DNA of 64,000 nt from NCBI GenBank assembly GCA_030603745.1, contig JAUVXE010000003.1, positions 1-64,000 of the forward strand, in the 5' to 3' direction. Positions 32,218-40,910 of this stretch are shown piece by piece. Source of the stretch: Coriobacteriia bacterium. GTDB taxonomy: Bacteria; Actinomycetota; Coriobacteriia; Anaerosomatales; SLCP01. Every line of letters begins with the position of its first letter. The stretch's first letter is position 1. The notes beneath the pieces are model-generated. The model did not search any database. It saw nothing but the letters and a program-made list of their open reading frames with translations, and was not told the origin of the DNA. Made by a program: the position numbers and the translations under genes.

Positions 32218-32838
32218 GTGGAAGCACTCGTGCTCGTGGACGTACAGAACGACTTCATGCCCTTCGGCGCGCTGCCGGTCGCCGAGGGAGACCTCGTGGT
32301 ACCGGTCGCGAACCGGCTGGCGGCGCACCACGCGATCGTGGTCGCGACCCAGGACTGGCACCCCGCTGACCACGGGAGCTTCGCGGTCAACCACGCGGGG
32401 AAGTCCCCCGGGGACGTGATCGAGCTCGGAGGGACCGAGCAGGTGCTCTGGCCGCCCCACTGCGTGCAGGGGACGCCGGGGGCGAGCTTCCACTCGGCGC
32501 TCGACGTGGGGCGCGTCACGCAGGTGGTCCGCAAGGGCGCCGATCCGCTCGTCGACTCGTACTCCGGCTTCTTCGACAACGACCACCGCTCCGCGACCGG
32601 GCTCGAGGCCCTGCTGCGCGCACGTGGGGTGGACTCGCTCGTGATCTGCGGGCTGGCCACCGACTACTGTGTCAACTACACGGCGCTCGACGCGCGCGAG
32701 CTCGGGTTCCGGGTCACGGTGGTCGCCGATGGCTGCCGCGCGGTCGACCTCGCCGCCGGGGACGGCGAGCGGGCGCTCGCGGCGATGGCCGGGGCGGGCT
32801 GCGTGGTGACGACGAGCGCCGAACTCCTCGGCGGGTGA
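32218..32838 (+). CDS. pncA: Nicotinamidase
   Basis: This isochorismatase-family enzyme converts nicotinamide to nicotinate, the substrate of PncB encoded upstream. It has 206 residues. The catalytic triad is visible: Asp in VDVQNDF, Lys in VVRKGAD, and nucleophile Cys in ATDYCVNYT. The metal site is visible in QDWHPADHGSF. The GTG start has GGAGGGAG upstream. Confidence 0.95.
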   Translation: MEALVLVDVQNDFMPFGALPVAEGDLVVPVANRLAAHHAIVVATQDWHPADHGSFAVNHAGKSPGDVIELGGTEQVLWPPHCVQGTPGASFHSALDVGRVTQVVRKGADPLVDSYSGFFDNDHRSATGLEALLRARGVDSLVICGLATDYCVNYTALDARELGFRVTVVADGCRAVDLAAGDGERALAAMAGAGCVVTTSAELLGG

Positions 32839-32848
32839 GGGCGCGGGC

Positions 32849-33421
32849 CTAGAAGAGGCCGTCGAGTCCCTCGATGGTCTCCCGGGCGTACTCGAGGTGC
32901 CAGTCGTCGACCGAGAGGTAGAGGGTCGGGTTGAAGACCATGCCCATCGCCTTGACCACCTCGATGACCGCTTCGAAGAGGTGGTCGCTCTCGATGATGT
33001 GGCAGACGAGCGCGGGGTCGACCAGGTCCTCGGTCGCAGGCACCGGCGTCCAGAAGTGCTTCTCGCCCTCCACCTTGACGATGAGGTCGAGCACGAGGTT
33101 GCCCGCGGTGGTCACGATGACCGAGTAGCCATCGGGGGTCTCGCGCTTGAAGCAGGCGAGGTCCTTGGTCAGCCCGCCCGTGCGGATGAGCACATCCTCG
33201 TCGACCGCCATGCGGAACGGGGTCGGCGGGATGGCCTTGATGGCCTCGCGGAGGTTCACGCACGCGACGAGCGCCTTGTCGGGGACCGTCTTGGACAGCA
33301 GGTCGAGTGCGATGTTCGCCTCCACGACCGAGGTCGCGGCGAGGAGGACCTGGAACAGGTAGCGCGAGTCCTCGTCGTAGTGAGGACGTATGCGGGGCAG
33401 TCCCTTGACGGCGGTCAGCAT
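32849..33421 (-). CDS. Conserved-looking hypothetical protein
   Basis: This is a 190-residue soluble alpha/beta protein with no signal, membrane helix or familiar motif. Notable segments are PHYDEDSRYLFQVLLAATSVVEA, LIRTGGLTKDLACFKRE and LVCHIIESDHLFEAVIEV. Codon use and a GAGGTG site before the ATG support a real gene. It stands alone between pncA (convergent) and the GGDEF/EAL gene. I cannot assign a function. Confidence 0.75.
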   Translation of the reverse strand: MLTAVKGLPRIRPHYDEDSRYLFQVLLAATSVVEANIALDLLSKTVPDKALVACVNLREAIKAIPPTPFRMAVDEDVLIRTGGLTKDLACFKRETPDGYSVIVTTAGNLVLDLIVKVEGEKHFWTPVPATEDLVDPALVCHIIESDHLFEAVIEVVKAMGMVFNPTLYLSVDDWHLEYARETIEGLDGLF

Positions 33422-33524
33422 GCGGGCACCTCTGTCGCGAGCGGAGTACTCATCGTGTGCATCGGCACGATGTCGTCTGAGCGTGAACGGTAGTCGACAG
33501 GTGGCGCTGCCGCTGTGACCGTTC

Positions 33525-35621
33525 TCACTCGAAGAGCGTCGTCACGTCGAGCGGCATACCGAGATGATACCCCTGCGCGTGGTCGACGCCGATGGCGGCG
33601 AGGAGCTCGAGCGTCTCCGCGTCACCCACGAACTCGGCGGTCGTGGTGATGCCGAGTCCCCGGCACATCTCGACGATGGCTCTGACCAGGTGCTGGTCGA
33701 CCGGCGCGTTCGTCAGGTCGCGGATGTAGGTCCCGTCGATCTTGAGGCGGTCGACCGGCAGGTGGCGCAGGTAGAAGAATGAGGAGAAGCCGGTGCCGAA
33801 GTCGTCGAGCGAGAAGCGGCACCCGATCTCTCGGAGCCGGCCGATGAACTCCTCGGCCTTGGCCATGTCGAGGATCGCCGCGGTCTCGGTGACCTCCATG
33901 CCGAGGCGGTCCGGTGAGACCCCGTGCTCCTCGAGCGTGCTCGCGACGTGGCCGAGGAGCCCCTCGTCGTCGAAGGCGCGGCCCGAGAGGTTCACGTCGA
34001 GGTGGAGCGAGCCGCCGCGCCGCGCGTCGCGCGCGAGCATCCCCGCCGCGCACCCGATCATCCAGCGGTCGATCTCGTGGATGAGCCCGAACCGCTCCGC
34101 CGCGGGCAGGAACGTGGCGGGCGGGATCAGCTCGCCGGCGTCGCCCCGCAGCCGTATGAGCAGCTCGTAGCGATCGACGGCGCCGGTCGCGATCGAGCGG
34201 ATCGGCTGCGCGTGCACCGCGAAGCCGTCGCTCTCGAGCGCTGCGGTGATGCGCTCGGCCCAGGCCACGCGGTCGCGCATCCGCTCGCGGCGGTCGCCGG
34301 TCGCGCGGTAGGGGAGCGCGCGGCCCCCGCCTTCGGCCTTCGCCTGGTACATGGCGAGGTCGGCCTTGGCGAGCAGCTCGTCGGGGCTCGAGCCCTCATC
34401 CGGGTAGGTGATCACCCCGATGCTCGCGTTCACGCGCACGCGGTGCTCGCCCACGTGGTGGTCCTCGGCGCGAAGCGCTGCGAGGATCCGCGCGGCCGCC
34501 TCCAGTCCCTCGCTCTCGCCTGCGTGCGGGAGCAGGACCGCGAACTCGTCCCCGCCGATGCGGGCGAGCGTGCTGTACCCGCGGGTGACCCCGGCGAGGC
34601 GGGCCGCGAAGCTCGAGAGCAGCTGGTCGCCCGCCGCGTGGCCGAACGAGTCGTTGGTCTCCTTGAAGTGGTCGATATCGAGCCAGAGCACGCACCCGCT
34701 CTCGCCGTGCCGCTCGCACTCGCGGATCTCGCGCGCGAGCTCCTCCTCGAACCGTCGTCGGTTGAACAGGCCGGTGAGGTGGTCGTGGTCCGCGACGTGG
34801 ATGAGCCGCTCCTCGTACCGGCGCCGCTCCGAGACGTCCCGGGCGATCCACTGGTAGCCCTCGGGCCGGCCCTTGAGGTCGAAGACCCCCGCCTGGCTGA
34901 GCTCGACGGGCACGACGTCCCCCGCGCCGGTGAGCAGCTGGGTCTCGAAGATCACCCGCGCCGAGGGCGCGCGCTGGGCGAGATGGTCGCTCACCTGGCC
35001 GAGGTGGGCCGGTTCGACGATGTCGGTGTAGGAGAGCAGCGTGATGCGGTCGACCGGCATCTCCAGGAGCCGCTCCGCTGCGGCGTTGGCGAAGGTGAAG
35101 TTCCCGGCGTGGTCGAGGATGAGGAGCGCGTCGGGGATGGTGTCCACGAGCGCCTGCAGCCGCTGCTCGGTCGCCGAGTGGTCGGAGCGCGCGCGGTGGC
35201 GGGCCCTCATCTCCTCCCGCAGCGCCTCGTTGGCGGTCGCGAGCTCGGCGGTACGCTCCGCGACACGCTCCTCGAGGCGCAGGTGCGACTCGCGCACCTC
35301 CTGTTCCGAGGCGCGCAGCGCCGCGAGCATCGCGTTGATCCGCGCGCCGAGCTCGGCGATCTCGTCGGAGCCCTCGGCCACGACCCAGGTGTCGTCGTCG
35401 CCTTCGAGCACGACGCGCTCGACATCGTCCGTGAGGCGGAGCAGCCTCCTGGCCACCACCCGGATCAGCGTGACGTGCGCGAGGAGCGCGATCGCGAGGG
35501 TGGCGAGGATGGACGGGATCAGCCGGACGAAGCCCTCGACCCCTTCGAGGAGCAGGAGCGCGGTGACGAAGAGGGCCGAAGCGCCGAGGACGATCGCAGT
35601 GATCTTCAGGCGGAGGGACAC
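33525..35621 (-). CDS. Membrane-bound GGDEF-EAL c-di-GMP protein with HAMP and PAS
   Basis: This 698-residue protein has two N-terminal helices (about 5-27 and 30-52), HAMP (to about 105), a coiled coil, PAS (about 160-275), GGDEF (about 280-440) and EAL (about 450-695). The diguanylate cyclase signature is intact (RIGGDEFAVLLP). In the phosphodiesterase domain the EAL triplet reads ELL, but the other key residues are present: DVNLSG, EVTET, DDFGTG, LKIDGT and TTAEFVG. Either or both activities are possible. I chose GTG 35621, with GAGGGAG upstream, five bases after the carbamate kinase stop. A longer frame (to 35756) overlaps carbamate kinase and is arginine-rich shadow. Confidence 0.9.
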   Translation of the reverse strand: MSLRLKITAIVLGASALFVTALLLLEGVEGFVRLIPSILATLAIALLAHVTLIRVVARRLLRLTDDVERVVLEGDDDTWVVAEGSDEIAELGARINAMLAALRASEQEVRESHLRLEERVAERTAELATANEALREEMRARHRARSDHSATEQRLQALVDTIPDALLILDHAGNFTFANAAAERLLEMPVDRITLLSYTDIVEPAHLGQVSDHLAQRAPSARVIFETQLLTGAGDVVPVELSQAGVFDLKGRPEGYQWIARDVSERRRYEERLIHVADHDHLTGLFNRRRFEEELAREIRECERHGESGCVLWLDIDHFKETNDSFGHAAGDQLLSSFAARLAGVTRGYSTLARIGGDEFAVLLPHAGESEGLEAAARILAALRAEDHHVGEHRVRVNASIGVITYPDEGSSPDELLAKADLAMYQAKAEGGGRALPYRATGDRRERMRDRVAWAERITAALESDGFAVHAQPIRSIATGAVDRYELLIRLRGDAGELIPPATFLPAAERFGLIHEIDRWMIGCAAGMLARDARRGGSLHLDVNLSGRAFDDEGLLGHVASTLEEHGVSPDRLGMEVTETAAILDMAKAEEFIGRLREIGCRFSLDDFGTGFSSFFYLRHLPVDRLKIDGTYIRDLTNAPVDQHLVRAIVEMCRGLGITTTAEFVGDAETLELLAAIGVDHAQGYHLGMPLDVTTLFE

Positions 35622-35626
35622 CGGCC

Positions 35627-36628
35627 TCACTCCCTCGATATCCGGGTCCCGGCGCGGCCGGCGAGCGCGTCGGCGAGCGCGTCCGAGGCGCAGATGACCG
35701 CTTCGGCGGGGGCGTGCCCGGCGCTCGCGCGGCACTCGGCGGCGAACCAGGCGCACGCGGCAACCTTGGGCGCGATGCTCCCACGGGCGAGCGAGCCGCC
35801 GTCGATGAGCTCGCGGGCCTCGGTCACCGTGAGACGCTCGATCCGCTCGGCCGTGGGCGTGCCCCAGTCGCGGTAGAGCCCGTCGGCCTCCATGAGCACT
35901 GCGAGGGCCGACGCGCCGATCTCGCAGGCGAGCAGTGCGCTCGTCCAGTCCTTGTCCACCACCGCCTCGACCGGCTCGAGGGTGCCGTCCGGCCGCTCGA
36001 CCACGGGCACGCCGCCTCCGCCGGCCGCGATCACGACCTGGCCGGCCGCGGCGAGGGTCCCGACCGCCGGCGCCTCGACCACGCGAAGGGGCCGGGGGCT
36101 CGGCACAACCCGGCGCAGCGGCCCGTCCCCGGCCTCTGCGAAGCTCCAGCCGCGCTCGGCGCCGAGCAGGTCGGCCTCCGGGCGGCCCAGGTACGGGCCG
36201 ATCGGCTTGTCCGCGATGCCGAACGCGGGGTCGGCCGGGTCGACCACCACCTGGGTCACGAGCGTGACCACCGGCCGGGGGAGGTCGCGCTCGGCGAGCA
36301 GGTTGTGGAGCGTGTTCTGGAGCATGAAGCCGATGCCGCCCTCGGAGTCGGCGCCCGCGATGTAGAGCGGCATGGGCGGGACGATGTCGCGGGCGGCCTC
36401 GTTGCGCATGATGATGTTGCCCACCACCGGCCCGTTCCCGTGGGTCAGCACCACGCTGCGCCCGGCGGCCACGAGGTCGGCCACGGGGGTCAGCGCCTCT
36501 CGCGCGCGGAGCGCCTGCTGCTCGATCGTCCCGCTCTCGCCGCGCCTGACGATCGCGTTCCCGCCGAGGGCGACCACGATGGGCGGGTCGGAGGCTCCGT
36601 GCCCGATGGCTGGCGGGTGGGCGCGCAT
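35627..36628 (-). CDS. arcC: Carbamate kinase
   Basis: This 333-residue amino acid kinase-fold enzyme makes ATP from carbamoyl phosphate and ADP (or the reverse). Family marks are VVALGGNAI at the N-terminus, VLTHGNGPVVGNI, the long NTLHNLL...VVTLVTQVVVD segment, VIAAGGGGVPVV and VVDKDWTSALLA. Carbamate kinase usually follows a carbamoyltransferase, but none is in the window. Instead the upstream gene is a cyclic 2,3-diphosphoglycerate synthetase-like GTPase, separated by a single base, so the two are co-expressed. This suggests a role outside the classic arginine deiminase path. Confidence 0.93.
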   Translation of the reverse strand: MRAHPPAIGHGASDPPIVVALGGNAIVRRGESGTIEQQALRAREALTPVADLVAAGRSVVLTHGNGPVVGNIIMRNEAARDIVPPMPLYIAGADSEGGIGFMLQNTLHNLLAERDLPRPVVTLVTQVVVDPADPAFGIADKPIGPYLGRPEADLLGAERGWSFAEAGDGPLRRVVPSPRPLRVVEAPAVGTLAAAGQVVIAAGGGGVPVVERPDGTLEPVEAVVDKDWTSALLACEIGASALAVLMEADGLYRDWGTPTAERIERLTVTEARELIDGGSLARGSIAPKVAACAWFAAECRASAGHAPAEAVICASDALADALAGRAGTRISRE

Positions 36629-36629
36629 C

Positions 36630-38000
36630 TCACGCCACCCCGGCGCCGGACGTGCCGGCGAGCCCCTGCTCGGCGATGAACCGCGTGACGATCCCGGCGA
36701 GCGTCGGGTCTCCGGCATCGGCCACCCCGTAGGTGACGCGCACGGTCGGCTGCTCGATACGGACGAGGCGCGAGAGGTCGATGGGCGTGCCGACGACCAC
36801 CACGTCCGCCGGGGTCGCCGCGATCGTCGCCTCGAGGTCGGCCAGTTGCGCGGGCGAGTACCCCATCGCCGGGACCACGTCGGTGAGGTGCGGGTTCTGC
36901 GCGAAGACCTCCGTGAGCGACCCGGCGGCGTAGGGCCGGGGGTCGACGAGGCCGGCCGCGCCGTGACGACGCGCCGCGATGGCGCCGGCGCCGTACCCCA
37001 TGCCGCCGTGCGTGACGGTGGGCCCGTCCTCCACCACGAGCACGCGCGCGCCCTCGAGCGCGGCGGGGTCGTCGGCGAGGATCGTCGAGGCGGTGTGCAC
37101 CACCGTCGCGTCCGGGTTGTGCCGTGCCGCGGCATCCGTGAGCGCCCGCACCGCGCTCTCCCCGGCGGTGTCGACCTTGTTGATGACGAGCACGTCGGCG
37201 CGCAGGAAGTTCGCCTCGCCGGGGTGGTAGAGCCGCTCGTGGCCCGCACGGTGGGGGTCGAGCACCACGATCTCGAGGTCGGGGCGGATGAAGGGCATGT
37301 CGTTGTTGCCGCCGTCCCAGATGATGACGTCGGCCTCCTCCTCGGCGGCGCGCAGGATCGCCTCGTAGTCCACGCCCGCGAACACGGTCGCGCCCAGCTC
37401 GATGAGGTGCTCGTACTCCTCGCGCTCCTCGATGGTCACGCCGAGCCGGTCGAGGTCGTCGAGCGAGGCGTAGCGCTCGACGCGCATCCGGGAGAGGTCG
37501 CGGTAGGGCATCGGGTGGCGGATGTCGACGCCGTGCACTCCCGCGTCGCGGAGCAGCTCCCAGACCCGCCGGGAGACGCCGCTCTTGCCCGCCCCGGTGC
37601 GCACCGCGCAGATCGACACCACCGGCTTGGCCGAGGAGAGCATCGTGCGCGCGGGCCCGGCGAGCGTGAAGTCGGCTCCGGCGGCGAGCACGCGGGAGGC
37701 GTGGTGCATCACGGTCTCGTGGCTGACATCGCTGTAGGCGAAGACGACGAGGTCGACCCCACGCTCGGCGATCAGCTCCTCGAGGCGTTCCTCGGCCAGG
37801 ATGGGGATGCCCTCGGGGTAGAACGGGCCGGCGAGGTCGGCCGGGAAGGTGCGGTCGGCGATGCCGGGGATCTGCGTGGCGGTGAAGGCGACGACCTCGG
37901 TGGTGGGGTCGTCGCGGTAGCAGGTGGCGAAGACGTGGAAGTCGCGGCCAGCCGCTCCCATGATGAGCACGCGCGTGCGGTCGACGGGCAAGCGGTCCAT
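36630..38000 (-). CDS. Cyclic 2,3-diphosphoglycerate synthetase-like GTPase/ATPase
   Basis: This protein of about 456 residues resembles the cyclic 2,3-diphosphoglycerate synthetase family known from thermophilic archaea, which also has many bacterial members of unknown role. It begins with a Rossmann-like segment RVLIMGAAGRDFHVF, has a Walker-type loop AVRTGAGKSGVSRR, WDGGNNDMPFI and VLVINKVDTA (an NKxD guanine motif). Without archaeal context the product could be another acyl- or cyclic-phosphate. Partnership with carbamate kinase one base downstream suggests a carbamoyl- or phosphoryl-transfer pathway. ATG 38000 has AGGAGGCAGG upstream. Frames starting further up are unlikely. Confidence 0.82.
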   Translation of the reverse strand: MDRLPVDRTRVLIMGAAGRDFHVFATCYRDDPTTEVVAFTATQIPGIADRTFPADLAGPFYPEGIPILAEERLEELIAERGVDLVVFAYSDVSHETVMHHASRVLAAGADFTLAGPARTMLSSAKPVVSICAVRTGAGKSGVSRRVWELLRDAGVHGVDIRHPMPYRDLSRMRVERYASLDDLDRLGVTIEEREEYEHLIELGATVFAGVDYEAILRAAEEEADVIIWDGGNNDMPFIRPDLEIVVLDPHRAGHERLYHPGEANFLRADVLVINKVDTAGESAVRALTDAAARHNPDATVVHTASTILADDPAALEGARVLVVEDGPTVTHGGMGYGAGAIAARRHGAAGLVDPRPYAAGSLTEVFAQNPHLTDVVPAMGYSPAQLADLEATIAATPADVVVVGTPIDLSRLVRIEQPTVRVTYGVADAGDPTLAGIVTRFIAEQGLAGTSGAGVA

Positions 38001-38194
38001 CCTGCCTCCTCGGGCTTCGGGGCGGGCGCTTGCCCGCGGGGGTCGTTCTGCATGTAGTGATTCCCGAAACGCATCATCTTCGCGCACGCGCGTCGCGTAC
38101 CGGCCCCGCCGCGCGCCCGGGGGAGCCCGGCACGGTTCGGGTACAATCGCGGGGTGTCCGCTCTCGCCCGCATCAGACCGAGGAGGGGGTCCGT

Positions 38195-39061
38195 GTGGCG
38201 GTTCGTATAGTCACCGATTCGACGTCGTACCTTCCCGCCGCCGACCGTGAGCGCCACGGCATCGCCGTGGTGACGCTCTCGGTCAACTTCGGCACCGAGA
38301 CCTACCCGGAGGACGGCCTCGACAGCCGCTGGTTCTACGAGCGTATGGCCGCCGAGGCCGAGGTCCCCACCTCCTCGCAGCCCTCCGTGAGCGACCTCGC
38401 CGAGGCGTTCCGCGCCATCGTGGCCGCTGGGGACGAGGTCTGCGGCGTCTTCATCTCCTCGGAGATGGGCGGCACGTTCGCCACCGCCGCGATCGCGCGC
38501 GACCATGTGCGCGAGGAGTACCCCGACGCCGCGATCGAGCTCGTCGACTCCCGCTCGAACTGTATGCAGCTCGGCTTCGCCGCGCTCGAGGCGGCGCGAG
38601 CGGCCGAGGCGGGCGCGTCGCTCGCGGAGGTGGCCGCCGCCGCGCGTGCCGTCACCACCCGCTCGCGCTTCCTCTTCGTCCCGCACACGCTCGACTACCT
38701 TCGCAAGGGCGGCCGTATCGGCGGGGCCTCCGCGCTCCTCGGCTCGCTGTTGCAGATCCGCCCGGTGCTCACCGTCACCGACGGGAAGACCGACGTGTGG
38801 GGCAAGGTCCGCACGAAGCGCCGCGCGCTCACCGAGATCGCGGACGCCGTCGCCGCCCTCGGCGAGAAGGGCGGGGGTGTCGAGGAGGTCGTCGTCCACC
38901 ACATCGATGACGAGGACGAGGGCCGCATCCTCGCCTCGCTGCTGACCGAGCGGCTCGGCCGCGAGGTGCCCGTGTCCCCCATCGGCGCCGTGATCGGCCT
39001 GCACGTCGGGCCCGGGACCGCCGGCGCCGTCGTGAGAACCCGTGAGGAGCTGCCCGCATGA
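38195..39061 (+). CDS. DegV-family fatty acid-binding protein
   Basis: This 288-residue protein begins IVTDSTSYLP, the hallmark DegV N-terminus, and has TSSQPSVSDLAEAF, SSEMGGTFATA, DSRSNCMQLG, LDYLRKGGRIGGASALLGSLLQIRPVLT and IGLHVGPGTAG. DegV proteins bind long-chain fatty acids and, with FakA, present them for phosphorylation. No FakA partner is in the window. The GTG at 38195 has GAGGAGGGGG upstream, and a TACAAT at 38142-38147 is a good -10 candidate. It overlaps the next gene by four bases. Confidence 0.93.
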   Translation: MAVRIVTDSTSYLPAADRERHGIAVVTLSVNFGTETYPEDGLDSRWFYERMAAEAEVPTSSQPSVSDLAEAFRAIVAAGDEVCGVFISSEMGGTFATAAIARDHVREEYPDAAIELVDSRSNCMQLGFAALEAARAAEAGASLAEVAAAARAVTTRSRFLFVPHTLDYLRKGGRIGGASALLGSLLQIRPVLTVTDGKTDVWGKVRTKRRALTEIADAVAALGEKGGGVEEVVVHHIDDEDEGRILASLLTERLGREVPVSPIGAVIGLHVGPGTAGAVVRTREELPA

Positions 39062-39651
39062 GCGAGAACCGTCCACTGAGCGTCGTCGCCGTCAACGGCT
39101 CGCCGAGGCGCGACGGCAACACCTCGATCCTCGTCGAGACCGCTTTCGGGCCGCTGCGCGAAGCCGGCGTCGAGTGCGAGCAGATCTCGCTCGCCGGGGC
39201 CACCATCGGCGGGTGCACGGCGTGCGGGGTGTGCCGCAAGGTCGCCGACCGCCGGTGTCACGGGCGGGACGATTTCGGCAACGAGGTCATCGCCCGGCTC
39301 GACGCCGCCGACGGGATCCTGCTCGCCTCGCCGGTCTACTTCGCCGACATCACGCCCGAGCTCAAGGCGGTCATCGACCGCGCGGGCTACGTGGCCCGGG
39401 GCAACGACGGGATGCTCGTGCGCAGGCCCGGCGCGGGCATCGTCACCCACCGGCGCGCCGGCGCGATCCACGCGCTCGACTCGATCAACCACTTCTTCCT
39501 CATCGGCCAGATGATCGTCGTGGGATCGAGCTACTGGAACCTCGGGGTGGGCGGCGCGAAGGGTGACGTCGCCGCCGATGCCGAAGGGCTCGCGACGATG
39601 CGCACCCTCGGCGAGAACATGGCATGGCTGCTCGGGAAGGTGAACGGCTGA
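39058..39651 (+). CDS. Iron-sulfur flavoprotein-like NADPH-dependent FMN reductase
   Basis: This 197-residue flavodoxin-fold protein has the FMN phosphate loop in AVNGSPRRDGNTSIL. A compact cysteine motif CTACGVCRKVADRRC (CX2CX2CX7C) matches the [4Fe-4S] motif of archaeal iron-sulfur flavoproteins (Isf). ASPVYFADITPELKAVIDR is also typical of the family. It probably moves electrons between ferredoxin and oxygen, peroxide or quinone-like acceptors in an anaerobe. It overlaps the DegV stop (ATGA), and its own stop overlaps the next gene. Confidence 0.85.
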   Translation: MSENRPLSVVAVNGSPRRDGNTSILVETAFGPLREAGVECEQISLAGATIGGCTACGVCRKVADRRCHGRDDFGNEVIARLDAADGILLASPVYFADITPELKAVIDRAGYVARGNDGMLVRRPGAGIVTHRRAGAIHALDSINHFFLIGQMIVVGSSYWNLGVGGAKGDVAADAEGLATMRTLGENMAWLLGKVNG

Positions 39652-40541
39652 TGCTCGCGCCGGGGCGTTCGCGGATCGGGTTCATCGGCATCGGCGTGAT
39701 GGGCGCGCCCATGGCCGGGCACGCGCTCGACGCGGGCTTCGAGCTCGCGATCTGGGCCCGTTCCCGGGAGAAGGCCGCGCCGCTGCTCGAGCGCGGGGCC
39801 GCGTGGGCGGCGAGCCCCGCCGAGCTCGCCGCGGGCTGCGACGCGGTGGTGACGATCGTGGGCTACCCCGCCGACGTCGAGGATCTCTACCTCGCCGCCG
39901 ACGGGCTCGTCGCCTCCGCCCTCCCGGGCGCCTACCTCATCGACATGACCACGTCGTCCCCCGCGCTCGCCATGAGGATCGCCGAGGCGGGGGCCGCGCG
40001 CGGGATCCGGGTGCTCGACGCGCCGGTCACCGGCGGCGACGTGGGCGCCCGCGAGGCGCGGCTCTCCGTGATGGCAGGAGGGGCCGAGGAGGACTTCGCC
40101 GCGGTCGAGCCGCTGCTGCGCGTGTTCGGCCCGAGGGTCGTCCGGCAGGGTGGACCGGGCAGCGGCCAGCACGCCAAGGCGGCCAACCAGATCGCGATCG
40201 CCGCCTCGATGATCGGCGTGTGCGAGTCGCTCTCCTACGCCCGGGCGGCCGGGCTCGACCCCGTCCGCGTGCTCGAGTCGATCTCGGCGGGCTCGGCGGG
40301 CAGCTGGTCGCTCAGCAACCTCGCGCCGCGCATCATCGGCGGCGACTTCGCGCCGGGCTTCTTCATCAAGCACTTCGTGAAGGACCTCGGTATCGCGCTC
40401 GCGTCCGCCGCCGACCTCGGTATCGAGTTGCCCGGGGCCGACCTCGCCGCACGCCTCTACCGCGAGCTCGAGGCGGCAGGGTTCGGCGAGTCGGGCACGC
40501 AGGCGCTGTGGTTCCACTACACCGGCGCGCCGGAGGCGTGA
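39651..40541 (+). CDS. NAD(P)-dependent beta-hydroxyacid dehydrogenase (HIBADH/GarR family)
   Basis: This 296-residue oxidoreductase has the N-terminal Rossmann signature IGFIGIGVMGAPMAGHALDAGF, substrate loop DAPVTGGDVGAREA, and catalytic lysine in QHAKAANQI. Members reduce tartronate semialdehyde, methylmalonate or succinate semialdehydes, or oxidise 3-hydroxyisobutyrate, so the substrate cannot be fixed by sequence alone. ATG 39651 overlaps the flavoprotein stop (TGATG), and a small membrane protein gene starts one base after the stop. Confidence 0.88.
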   Translation: MLAPGRSRIGFIGIGVMGAPMAGHALDAGFELAIWARSREKAAPLLERGAAWAASPAELAAGCDAVVTIVGYPADVEDLYLAADGLVASALPGAYLIDMTTSSPALAMRIAEAGAARGIRVLDAPVTGGDVGAREARLSVMAGGAEEDFAAVEPLLRVFGPRVVRQGGPGSGQHAKAANQIAIAASMIGVCESLSYARAAGLDPVRVLESISAGSAGSWSLSNLAPRIIGGDFAPGFFIKHFVKDLGIALASAADLGIELPGADLAARLYRELEAAGFGESGTQALWFHYTGAPEA

Positions 40542-40542
40542 C

Positions 40543-40860
40543 GTGATCGAGGTCCTCCTGCTCGTCATCGGCGCGCTGCTCGGACTCGGCGCAGGCGTGT
40601 GGCTCGGACTCAGGTGGGGGATGCGCCTGGCCGAGGCGCCGGCGTGGAGGTACTGGGCCGCCAACGCGGTGGTGTCGCTCGCGGGACTCGCGGTCGCGAT
40701 CGTCGGTCAGTTCCTCGGGCAGATGTGGTCGGCGGTCGCCGGGCTCGGCATCATGGGCGGCGGCATCACGGGACTCAAGTACGGGTACGGCAGGAACCCC
40801 GGGGTGTGGGCGGTCCACGACCGGCTGATGGGCATCGACGACGACGGGCGGGACGGCTGA
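40543..40860 (+). CDS. Small two- to three-helix membrane protein, unknown
   Basis: This 105-residue protein has an N-terminal helix (LLLVIGALLGLGAGVWLGL), a second helix (AANAVVSLAGLAVAIVGQFLG) and a Gly-rich third stretch (AVAGLGIMGGGITGLKYG), with a hydrophilic C-terminus. I do not recognise the family. The GTG starts one base after the dehydrogenase stop, so it is the last gene of the DegV-flavoprotein-dehydrogenase transcript. Confidence 0.65.
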   Translation: MIEVLLLVIGALLGLGAGVWLGLRWGMRLAEAPAWRYWAANAVVSLAGLAVAIVGQFLGQMWSAVAGLGIMGGGITGLKYGYGRNPGVWAVHDRLMGIDDDGRDG

Positions 40861-40910
40861 GCGCCACCCCGCCCGTCGCGGACGTCCTGGTCGTGTGTCC
40901 CGCGGCTCGC

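Noticed and set aside
35622-35756. N-terminal extension of the GGDEF/EAL protein
   Set aside because: It overlaps carbamate kinase coding sequence and is almost all Arg/Pro.
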